Shown here one piece after another: positions 24,001 through 36,000 of a DNA stretch of 64,000 nt. Source of the DNA: Diospyros lotus (lineage: Eukaryota; Streptophyta; Magnoliopsida; Ericales; Ebenaceae); NCBI RefSeq assembly GCF_014633365.1, contig NC_068340.1, forward strand, positions 40,076,328-40,140,327. The letters are read 5' to 3'. Numbering within the stretch: position 1 is the first letter of the stretch; every line of letters begins with the position of its first letter. The position numbers were made by a program, and so were the translations under genes. The notes below the pieces were generated by a model. The model ran no database searches. It was given only the letters and a program-made list of their open reading frames with translations, and was not told the origin of the DNA.

Positions 24001-27000
24001 ATGATCTTGGCCGAGTAATAGCTAACCCGAGTGATAGAGGGGTTAGGAGGAATGTGTAACAGCACAACTATTTGGGCAATGATGAGTATAAACTAAAGGT
24101 TGATATTCCTACCTTTAAAGGAGATCTTGATATTGAGGGGTTCGTGGATTGGATCACTGAAGTTGACCGTTTTTTCGAAAACATGGAGATCCCAGAAGAA
24201 AGACAAGTCAAACTAGTGGCCTATCAATTGAAGGGAGGCGCATCTGTTTGGTGGGAATGATTGAGAGAGACTCGATTGAAGGAAGGTCGACATCCAATTC
24301 AGACATAGAGACGAATGAAACAGCTGTTAAGAGGTAGGTTTTTACCCCCTGATTATGAACAATGCATGTTTGAAGCCTATCAAAGATGTGCACAGGGAAT
24401 GAGAAGTGTGAATGAACATACCTTTGAGTTTCTGAGATTGGTGGAGAGGAACCAATTGTCAGAAAGTGATAATCAACAAGCAGCTCGTTATTTGAATGGG
24501 TTGAAGCCTGCTATTTGTGATAAAATTGGGGTTTAGATAGTTTTGAGTGTGCAAGAAGCAAGGAACTTAGCTTTAAAGGCTGAGTTAATGTTGAGTGAGA
24601 GAGCCCGGAATGATAACTATTGTCGGTATAGTGGGAATGAAAATAAACAAGTAGCTTTTGATAGAGGCAAGTCGGTTCAGGGAGCGCAACCCTCCAATCC
24701 ACCTTATAAAGTTAACCCTAATAAGGTTACGAGGGGAAACATTCGAGGTACTACTTCTAATCCTCCAAAATTCCCTAATCCTTATGCAAAACCTATTCTT
24801 TTAAAGTGTTTCAAGTGCAATAAGGTTGAGCATATGTTTAGTGATTGTCCAAAGAGAAAGACTATTAATATTGTAGAAAGGGAGGAGGAATATGATGTTG
24901 AAGAGGAAGTATATTGTGGGCCTGATGGGGAGGATGATGAAGGAGAGTATGGGCATGAAGAGTATACATGTGTAGTGAGGAAGTTAATGCTGTCTCAAAA
25001 GAATGAAGTTATTACTCAGCAGCATAAGCTTTTTCGCACGAGATGTATGCTGAAGGGGAAGATCTTTGAACTTATTATTGATAATGGAAGCCAAGAGAAC
25101 ATTATAAGAAGAGATGTGGTGGAAAAGTTGCAGTTGACCCCTAAAAAGCATCCAAACCCTTACACGATCGGATGGATCAAAAAAGTTGGTGACATACGTG
25201 TGGATGAACGCTGCAATGTACCTTTTCTCTATTGGTAAGTACTTTGACGAAGTTTATTGCGATATTGTTCATATGGACGCTTGCCATATTTTATTTGGGA
25301 GGTTTTGGCAATTTGATGTGGATGCTAAGCACTCGGGTAGGAAAAACACATATCAGCTTAAGAAAGAAAGTGTGCGTTATACCTTGTTACTTATGGTGGA
25401 AAAGAACCAAACCAAAGCTTCTAAAGTGGAGGGGAGGAATTTTCTTACCATCACACATAAACATTCTGAGTTTGTGAGGGAGTGTAAGGATACTCGAGAG
25501 GTTCACTTGTTGGTTGTAAAGGGCGAGAGCATGAGTGAGCCACTGAAGGTGAATCAAATTCCAATGGAGGTGCAAGGATTGTTGGAGGAATTTCATGATG
25601 TGGTTCCTAAGGAGTTGCCTAATGAGCTACCTCTTATGAGAGATATTCAACACCACATTGATTTGGTTCCTGATGCTAGTTTTCCTAACCTATCACACTA
25701 TAGGATGAGTCTTAGGGAGAATGAGATTTTGCAGGATTACGTTGAGGAATTTTGCTACGTCAATACTATTCTAGGCATAAATATAGGAGGAATTTGCATA
25801 TTTTTATTTATTTCCTAGTTAGTAGTTTATTATTATGTTTCCACTAAGACCTAATTAAGGATTACTTGAGGGCAGCTTTGGTATTGATTCCATGTTGATT
25901 TGAAATTTCTGGTTGATTGCCCTTCCCTTTTAAGTTTGTTCTTCTTCCGTTGGTTCTACATCGAAGAACAATACAGAAGAGGGAAGAAGGGGGAAGGAAG
26001 GGGGAAGAAAGAAAGAGGGTGGATGACTGGTTGGCTCCTGTGAATATCTTGCATCACATCCCTCCTACTGGTGAGCCTGAAAACTCTTCGTGTTGCATGC
26101 TTTTGAAATCCATATCTTTTAGCTGAACCCTTGTTATGACGTATTGATGGGCTATGAGGATGCCTCTCTTTCCCTTAAGCATCTATATGTCCAAGTGTCC
26201 TCCCTAAAATAACTTCTTTTCCAAGATCATTGCCCATGGAAAATTATCCAAGATAAACAATTTAATGAGACAGCAAAACCATGTTATTGATTTGTGTATG
26301 AACAAGATAGAGATGCAATTAACCATCTTCCTGTCCATTCAACTAGCAAGAGAACTATGGTTCTTAATCTTGTCCAGTTCTCATCCATGTAAGATAAGGG
26401 AATTATTTCATCCACGTAAAGGACTACAGTGGGGGAAAGATGAAAAAAATCCGTTACTACTGCCCATTCTGTGGATCTGGGAAGAAGTCAACATGAGAAC
26501 AATTGAAGAAAGGTGCACTCGTTTAAACTTACAATAAGAAATTTTGCCCTTTAGATTGTTTGATTCGTTGAGAGAGAGTAGATCTGTTCTTTGATTATTC
26601 AGAATTTGCAGAGTTTTTGTGAGTAAAGCTAGGATGTGAAGATGTCAAAGATCCTACTTTTTGTTTTTATTTTTTGATTCATTTTACTCAGGTGGTACCC
26701 CATTGTACCTTCCTAATTCAACTACTTTACTGGTAAGAAAACAACAAAATAAAGTAGTGTAAAAAAAAATATATCCTTTATATTCTTAACAATCATACAC
26801 AATGGGAGAAAATATCATAACCAAAGAAAGGTTTCACCAGAGACAACTATGAAATTGCACCAGGCAAACATGCTAGCTAAAGAACTAACCCATTACTGAC
26901 CCTAATTGTGCAGAATTGAACAATAACAAATTCAAGTAATTTGACTACCACATCCATGCTTAAAAGTTTAGTAAAGAAGATGGATTTTCAAACAACTTTT

Positions 27001-30000
27001 ATTGGCTGAATAAAACTTCAAGGGTTTAGACGAACTTGATATAGCTTGCTGGACACACTTTCTGTAATCTACCATCATAGCTGGTAAGAAATGGTCCTTC
27101 ACAAAGTTCTCCACAAATGCCAGCAATCCATCATTCCTGCAAAACTTCGAGGTTTAAAACAAAATAGTCTAAGAAGTAAAATATCAAATAACAGGACTAA
27201 GAACACCCATATACCAAATAGAAAAGCTGAATTTGACCTAATAAGCACAGATACGGATATGGGAAAGGGATAACCCCCAACACAACAATTTTTGAAAACA
27301 CTAGGACATGATACGGAAGAATATGCTAATAGGATAAATATGTATTTTACATGTCTTACAAAAATAATAGGACACCATGTTGGGTGGTAAAGCTCTAACA
27401 TGTGCAAAACATGAGCGTAATGGAGATGAGGATGTCATAATGGATTTGCAGCCATATAAAAAAAATAAAATTATAAATGAGCTTATTTGTAATAAGGCCA
27501 AAACAACACCTATTGAAGATAAGCAAATAACACATGTGACTCATGATTAAGATGGTTTGATCATGTAAGAAGAAGACCAATAAAAGCTCCTGTGAGTATA
27601 GTGGACGGAATGAAACAAAGTTGTCAGCAAAAGAGGCAGAAGAAGACCAAGAAAAACTTGATGGGATACTCTTAGATATGGTATTAGTTATCAGGGCCTT
27701 ACAAAAGGTATGGTCATGGATAGAAATAATTGGCAAGTTAGAATTCATGTAATTGACCCTAGCTAGTGAGATTAAAGCTTTGATATGTTGTTTTTTTTCA
27801 TTTTCACATTGCAAATACATTTACACTTACTACATTATTTCCATATTTTGTCTTATCAAAAAAGTGTGAGCAAATATTCTAATATCTATTTTAAAAAACT
27901 ATTCATAAATGAATTGGGAGTTTAGGGATGAATCTTGCCTACCTGACTTTCTTGTATATTCTATTGCATTATAGGAGAGGAAAAATGGAATACTACGTTA
28001 AGGTCTTATGCTGTTTAATTTTTATTATTTTGAAATTGCAGTTTTTGTTTTGTAACCTTTTGAACTAGTTCCTATGAATGAAATATGAATTTCATAGTCT
28101 ATGACTATATAGAATGTGACGCAGCGTGTAGCGCGAGTGTGAAGAAAACACACCAAAATAAACCCTTGAAAGAGCAAACTTCAATAGCCGAAGCTTGGCT
28201 TTCAAGAAGACGCAAAAACAAGACTGTTTTGCTAAGAAAATCCAAATAGGTTGCTGAAATTTGATTAATAAAAACTTGATTACAATCTCTAGATCCTAGG
28301 TATATTTATAGTGTTTGGCTAATCCAAATCCATCTAATATTTGGAAAACAAAATCCAACTAGAATTCTAATAGAAATAAATCCTAAATAAAAGTCAACTA
28401 GAATTCTAATAAAAATAAAACTCTAATCAAACATGAAGTAGAATCCTAAATCAAGTAGAAACATTAAATAGAATCCTAAATCAAGTAGAAATATAAAATA
28501 GAATCCTAAATCAAGTAGAATTCTAAAACTTAAGAAGTATTAAAATAACATTATGGCACTACTATTTTGGTGATACTATTCCGGTTTAATTGGGTCAGCC
28601 TTGGGCCGAGTCTTGATTGGTGACCGCATCATTCACCTTCACTTGAGAAAAAATTCGACCTCGAATTTTGATCCTGTTTGGACAAATCCACATCCGATAA
28701 GTACGAAGAGAGATTAGCCACTTTGAATGTTTAGAAATACCCATATGATTAGGCAAATCCACAACATAAGCATTGTCATTGGTCTTCTTTGGAATCTTGT
28801 AAGGACCATACTTCTTTGGCTTGAACTTGTTCTGCTTTCCTGCTGGAATTTGTTCATTCTTCAAGAATATCATGATTTCATCTCCAACCTCAAATACTTT
28901 GTGCTTCCTATGCTTGTCAGTTGTCGCCTTATATTTCTTATTTGTGCAACTTTTGCTTGACATCTTCCTGAACCGCTTGAACTTTTCTGCTAAGGGAACA
29001 TGAGCAAAGACATTCCTCCCCTTCTTAGCCATATCAACATTGGCATGGGTCCAATCATCGCCATGTTTGTTGCCTTCTGCCTCCATTGCATTATTACTGT
29101 TAGATTGAGGACGTTGAACCTTCCATCTTGAGCGCTTCTCTAATCTAGTAGATCTTATTGCCTTCGATTCAACCATGCCAGATCTTGAATAAACTGTAGA
29201 AGGATTTGCTACCATGACCTCCATCTCCTTTATAGTAGCAAGTCGATCAGAGGAAACACCACTATCATTGGGTTGCGAAGCAATGCTTGAGCCATCGGGA
29301 CTGGAAAATACCCCAGTATGAGTCAATAACCTTGGAGCTTCTATCATGTTAGCAACATAAATCAGACCTGAGTTTGCAAACGTTGAGGTTGCTGGGACAA
29401 CATAATCTTCGAAATCAAGCTCCACTTTAGAAGCTTTGGTTTGATTCTTTTCCACTATGGGTAACAAAGTATAACGCACACCTTCTTTCCAAGCTGATAT
29501 GTGTTCTTCCTACCCGAGTGCGTAGCATCCACATCAAATTGCCAAGGCCTCCCAAATAAAATATGGCAAGCATCCATATCAACAATATCACAATAGACTT
29601 CGTCGGAGTACTTACCAATAGAGAAAGGCACCTTGCAATGTTCATCTACATGTATGCCACCAACTTCTTTGATCCATCCAATCATGTAAGGGCTTGGATG
29701 TTTTTCAGGAGTTAACTGCATCTTTGCCACCACGTCTTTTTCTATGATGTTCTCCTGACTTCCACTATCAATAATCAACTCAAAGATTTTTCCTTTCACC
29801 GTACACCTCGTGCGAAAAAGCTTATGCCGTTGAGTAGTATCTTCATTCTTTTGAGATAGCATTAACTTCCTCACTACATAGGTATATTGCCCATGTCCAT
29901 AATCTTCTTCGTCATCCTCCCCATCAAGCCCGCAATATACTTCCTCTTCAGCAACATCTTCCTCTTCCTTTTCTACAATGTTAACTGTTTTCCTCCTTGG

Positions 30001-33000
30001 ACAATCACTAGATCGATGCCCAACCTCATTGCACTTGAAACATTTTAAAAGAATAGGCTTTGCATAAGGATTAGGGGATTTTGGAAGATAAGAAGTAGTA
30101 CCTCGAATGTTTCCCCCCGTTGTAACCTTATTAAGGTTGACTGTATGGGGTGGATTGGAGGGTTGCGCTCCTTGATCCGACTTGCCTTTATCAAAAGCTG
30201 GTTGTTTATTTTCATTCCCACTATACCGACGATAGTTGTCATTACGAGATCTCTCACTCAACATTAACTCAGCCTTTAAAGCTAAGTTCCTTGCTTCTTG
30301 CACACTCAGAACCATCTGAACCCCAATTTTATCACGAATAGCAGGGTTCAATCCATTCAAGTAACGAGCTGCTTGTTGATTGTCACTTTCTGATAATTGG
30401 TTTCTCTCCGCCAATCGCAGAAACTCAAAGGTATATTCATTCACACTCTTCATTCCCTGTGTACATCTTTGATAAGCTTCAAACATATATTGTTCATAGT
30501 AAGGGGGCAAAAATCTACCTCTTAACAGCTGCTTCATTCGTCTCCATGTCTTAACTGGCAGTCGGCCTTCCCTCAATCTCGTTTCTCTTAATCGCTCCCA
30601 CCAAACAGATGCACCGCCTTTCAACCTGTAAGCCACTAACTTTACTTGTCGTTCATCTGGGATCTCCATGTATTCGAAAAAACGGTCAACCTCAGTGATC
30701 CAATCCAAGAACCCCTCAATATCAAGATCTCCACTAAAGGTAGGAATATCAACTTTTAGTTTATACTCATCGTTGCCCCAGTGGTTGTACTGATGAGCAT
30801 TCCTCCTAACCCCTCTACCACCAGGGTTAGCTATTGCTCGACCAAAATCATTCTCTTCATCGCTATCTTCAATCACTGATCTTCTAGGATTAACAAGGAC
30901 ATGATTAATGGGTGGTCTTCCCGCTCCGGCTTGATTCACCCCATTATTCAGGTTCCTGTCATCATCAACTCGTAGTAAGGTGCCCAATTGGTTGCTATGT
31001 TGCTCCAATCACTGCTGGATAGTACGAGTTACTTCCCACTGTTCTTCGATTGCTCTCCAAACTGCGGACAACCCCTGATCACCGTCACGAGGCTGGTTGC
31101 TACCGTTACCTTCAAGATTGGCCATCTGATTGGTTGATTAACCGCTCTGATACCACCTGACGCAGCGTGTAGCGCGAGTGTGAAGAAAACACACCAAAAT
31201 AAACCCTTGAAAGAGCAAACTTCAATAGCCGAAGCTTGGCTTTCAAGAAGACGCAAAAACAAGACTGTTTTGCTAAGAAAACCCAAATAGGTTGCTGAAA
31301 TTTGATTAATAAAAACTTGATTACAATCTCTAGATCCTAGGTATATTTATAGTGTTTGGCTAATCCAAATCCATATAATATTTGGAAAACAAAATCCAAC
31401 TAGAATTCTAATAGAAATAAATCCTAAATAAAAGTCAACTAGAATCCTAATAAAAATAAAACTCTAATCAAACATGAAGTAGAATCCTAAATCAAGTAGA
31501 AACATGAAATAGAATCCTAAATCAAGTAGAAATATAAAATAGAATCCTAAATCAAGTAGAATTCTAAAACTTAAGAAGTATTAAAATAACATTATGGCAC
31601 TACTATTTTGGTGATACTATTCCGGTTTAATTGGGTCAGCCTTGGGCCGAGTCTTGATTGGTGACCGCATCAGAATGCCAACGAAGTTTTCAGTGCATAA
31701 GTTGTAGAAGAACATAGAAAAGAATTCAACAAAACAAAACAAACCAGCTTCTAAAATAGCAAGGTATCAATCCAACTAATTTTGGCTTGATTACAACTAT
31801 AAAATGTATCACATCACAACTTAAAATAACGAGCCATTTAATCCTATATCCTCTATACCACAAAATTAGCATACTAATGTTCCGCACACTTGTTATCGTA
31901 CCACAACCCAGAAGGTACCACATTTGCGGTACTTGTGTGCCCACCCAAACAAGGAAATCTATTGTCTCTAGAAGATTATAAAAAAAAAAAAGTACAAATT
32001 CCAAAAATTAGGTTAGGGATGAATCAACTACACCCAAGAACCAACCACATACAAAAGACAATTCCAATTTTCAACTTGAATCTCTAGATGTCAGCCTGCA
32101 GAGTTCATCCTGTATGATCCATTGAACAAACGAAATGCAAAGTGTATCTCTGTACCTTAGCCACTTTGGCTGACTATGTTTACTCAAAATACCAGGCTAT
32201 CCAAGGATGCCCCGCATTTTGTGGGAAGGAAAACACCATACTTAAATAAGGAGTTTGCAGTAGAATGTGGTCATTTCCAAAAATTTCATTCCTGAGATCA
32301 TTTTACATACAATTCCAGGGGCTCACCACTGTGCTTGTTCATTTAAACAGGAAGTTAGCACTTATATTACTTAAAAAAGCAAGGCAAATTAGGTTCCAAA
32401 CTTACCCTAGTTGGGAATACTTTTGAGGCAGCATTGAAGCAACCTTATCTGTAAACTGCATTGCACATGTCAGCTAAGGCTAGGTACAGAGTACCATATC
32501 CAAAGTCAAGATAAAATGAACGAATGCATGAAAGAGAAAAACCTGCAAAACTGGCCGGTACACAGATGCTGCTAAATATATGCCTTGCTCAGGTAAGAAA
32601 GCAGCAGTCCCATAACCTTCCTGGAGTACATTAGGACGACTCCTACCCCACCCTTGGCGAAGAAGATCAGCCCCTGAAATAATTATTAATCTATCATAAA
32701 TTGGCATCAACAAATTTCTAAAAAAGAATAGAAAAAAAAATCATTGAATGACAAGAAAAGAGGAATAATGAAAAGAATACAAGAAGAAAAGGACTGTTCA
32801 AAGAATCGTTATGTGGGTGTCAATGGCAGGTTTATCAGCTATAAACAACACGGAATTTCTGTACTTTCTTCTGTATTATGTTCTCATAATTTTAAAATGC
32901 CACGTGGACTCCTTCCAATTCAACTAAGTAAAAAATCAATATCAGCAATGCCTGTAGTGCCAAACATGCAGATAATGAGTATTTAGCACACACAATCCAG

Positions 33001-36000
33001 CCAACACCATGAAGAATAGGCATAGATCCCTATTAAGACAATTGTTGAAAGAAGAAACCATAGAGACAAAACAAGATATTGCATTAGCTGCCCAAAACAT
33101 GAAATCATGGTTGCATCTCAGCCTAGCAAGTTAACATCTTAAAGGCATCTGATACAACAGTGTTAAAGTTCTTCAGTCTTTCTTGCTCCATGAATTTAAT
33201 TCAAAAAAGATTTACATTAATTCCTCGTTGATTTAAGTTAGTCTATCCAGCTATAATGCTGGAGTCTTCACCACCTATCAAAAATAAAAAAGCACAATAA
33301 AATAAGAACCAGGTTGTTCTAGCACATAGCTTTCATATAAGACAAATTCATACACATGCAGTAGATAATATCAGCTAAAGCTTCTTCCTAGATAAATAAT
33401 AAATAATATATCAGGCAAGAATACAATGCTTAAAACATCATTACTCACACAATTAATTTTCATGTGGCCCTTGTCTTATTTTTTGACTTCATTTCCTTCT
33501 TTTTGTTTTTAAAATGTTATGTTTAATAGCAAACAATTTGATTTAAAGCCCTTACTCATACAGATACATCTGAACATCATTTAGCAGCTAAGGATAATAA
33601 CTGTATTTGTCTCAAGGGCCTGCACCCATAATTCGTAAGAGCAAGTTACATTCCAACAAAATACCTATAACTAGAAACCATTCAACTATTTTCTTGAATA
33701 GCTGATCGAACCAACAATATCAAAGACCAAGAAGAAGATTCATGATATTCAAACAGCCGGTTGTTACTTGTTACAATCAATCAATGCAATAGATTGAGGA
33801 TTGGCATATTTCCTTTCAAGTTATGCAGTACTGTAGTTTGACCACTTCAATTATTCCTTTTAAGTAATTGCAGGTTGAACATTTAACACACTACAGAAAA
33901 CCCAACAGAACCTTCTTAAAAGGAACTATTTTAACTCTAAGACAGATTGCAAAATTCTTGTTATTTTACAATTAAGTATCTTCTCTGCCAAATGGAATAG
34001 GAAGCTCATGAGAGAAGGAAATAGAATGATGATTTTCTGCAAATAAAGGATAAAAATATAAAAACTAGAATTGATGGGTTATATTCTCCATATAATTAAC
34101 AGCTCCTCATTTGTAGAATCTTTTTTGTACCTTACCCTTGTAATCCACCCCTTGATTTCCAGCCAAAAAATAAAAGGCAAATAAGTGCTTGTCAACTCTA
34201 AAAACTAAAATAGCATTTTTCTACAGAACATATAATTTGATCTCCACTTTAATTGGCATTAATTATGTGGATAGATGGTTTCTGTTCACTAATATCCTGA
34301 CCAAGTAAAACATCAAGCCAGTGTACATATCCATATTTTGAAAGCAGACATAAAACATTTAATGCAAGCATTACAACAGCATCATTGTTGGTTTACCCTG
34401 GTTAGGAACAGATACAGTAGCATCTGTGAACCGAAAAGCAAAGGTAAGACCATCTTCTGAAGCATCCCTGTAGAGGAAAGAACAACACGCCTTAATTCCC
34501 CAATGGTTTCACATAAATAGAATGACAGAGTAAGTGTTGAACTATGTTCAAAAGACGGATGCTTGATCAGTATTTTACACTAAAACATAAGTTAGTTTTC
34601 TTAGAGGAGCCATATTATGGTATTGCAAATCAAAACATAATTGCATCATGTAACAAGAAATTTAAAAAATCCAACCGAACATGTATTTATTTCCAATGAT
34701 GATTGCAGTACACATTTTTTGTGGTTTAAAGGTTGGTTTTTGACTCCAGCCTCTTTCCCAGCACCTGATACCTTTAATCAAATAATCATTGCAAAGGGGT
34801 TAAGTTTGACTTTTCTATACATAATTGGGACGTAACTGTGACATTCAGCATGAAAAGCATGGCATGTGTGTGTAATGTGTAATTTGGCCATTTTCTCACT
34901 CATCACGTGTCTCGCTACAACCCAGGGTATTACATCTTCATTGTGGCAAGATCACTTCCCTCATTCATACATGTGCATAGCCTAGGCATGAGTTGGTACA
35001 TTGCAGTATGTTATGCATTGATTAATGTTTTGCACACTAATATGAGCATACAAACTGATTTGGCTACATATATGGTGTAAAACTCATCTAGATAGATTGG
35101 ACTTAAAGCAATAGGAGCTGCCTAGGATGGTTTATCAACCATGGGGTTGGAATGTGCAGGTTTGCCTTGTGGCTATAGGGGTACATGGTGGAAAATGGTT
35201 TTCGTTGCATTTTCACGGCTTGTGCTTGCACATGTGATCTTACAAAGCTGTTGTAGCTCAATGCATGTATTCTCAGCATTTTTCAGATGAGGGGGCAAGT
35301 GGACGTGGTTGGAATGAAGAATAGAAGCTTGCCTATATGAGGTGTATAGACACTTAGAGCATGTTCATTTTGATGATTTTGTTGATGTATATTTGTGATG
35401 GAAGCATGTTGTATTTTGGGATTGAAGTTGGTTGTGATTATGAAGAATTTGGGTACATTTTGATGGATGTATATTGCCTCACGTTGGATGTTCGAACAAT
35501 GAATTTTAAGGGGATATTAACTCAGTGATGTGTTGGTGCTATTATTCATTTCAGTGAATCTGCGTAAGTATACATGAAATGGTTAAATGAGGTGTTTCAT
35601 GCAGTAAAACCATGAGCTTTTAAGGCTTAAAAGACTAAGGAACAGGTGAAGAACTAAGTGCAAAAGAAATAAAAGCCCTAACCAGAAAGGGAGAAGTAGA
35701 ACAAAGTACAGAGCATTTGGACACAGGAGACCAAAAACTATCGACAGGATTCAAGACTCAGTTGACAATCAGTGAGAAAATGGCTCCTAGAATCGTAAAT
35801 TGTCAATAGTTCCATGGGAACAACTGACAATCCGTAAGCAAAACACAGTGAGCACAACAGAGACAGTCAGCTTGGCTAGGCAACTGAATACTAATGGTTG
35901 ACCATTTACACCAAATGGAAGACAGTTTGCTACACCAGCCCAGAACAGGCATTGTTTCCATCGATAGATGATTGGATTCCGCCGAAAAACTGTTGGGTTA

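Larger units (their letters stand above)
23225..25762 (+). mobile_element. Ty3/gypsy element B1, 3' LTR almost entirely deleted
   Basis: Opposite in strand to SEC8, within intron 15. The 5' LTR is 23225-23694, then a Met-tRNA primer-binding site at 23697-23708, gag, zinc knuckle, protease and the start of reverse transcriptase (sequence recognisable to about 25735). It then ends in gctacgtca at 25754-25762, which equals the LTR terminus of this family. The flanking 5-bp target duplication atact is at 23220-23224 and 25763-25767. The rest of pol and nearly all of the 3' LTR are therefore deleted. Relatives B2 and B3 are in the same gene. Confidence 0.88.
28117..31672 (-). mobile_element. Ty3/gypsy element B2, young non-autonomous copy with foreign segment
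   Basis: Same strand as SEC8, in intron 14. It is bounded by a perfect 5-bp duplication gaatg (28112-28116, 31673-31677). The two 515-bp LTRs differ at only 4 positions by my alignment. The primer-binding site for initiator Met-tRNA is at 31141-31155 (minus strand). The internal region keeps gag and protease and the integrase C-terminal end, but lacks reverse transcriptase, RNase H and the integrase core. In their place is about 420 bp (29419 down to about 28998) that is open in frame and absent from B1 and B3. It would need proteins from another copy to move. Confidence 0.94.

Noticed and set aside
26265..26537. 90-residue plus-strand ORF in SEC8 intron 15
   Set aside because: No domain recognised and it lies in repeat-like intron sequence beyond element B1.
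28431..28530. Regularly spaced repeats resembling a CRISPR-like array
   Set aside because: They are LTR-internal minisatellite units in a plant retrotransposon; spacers are not unique and there is no associated gene.
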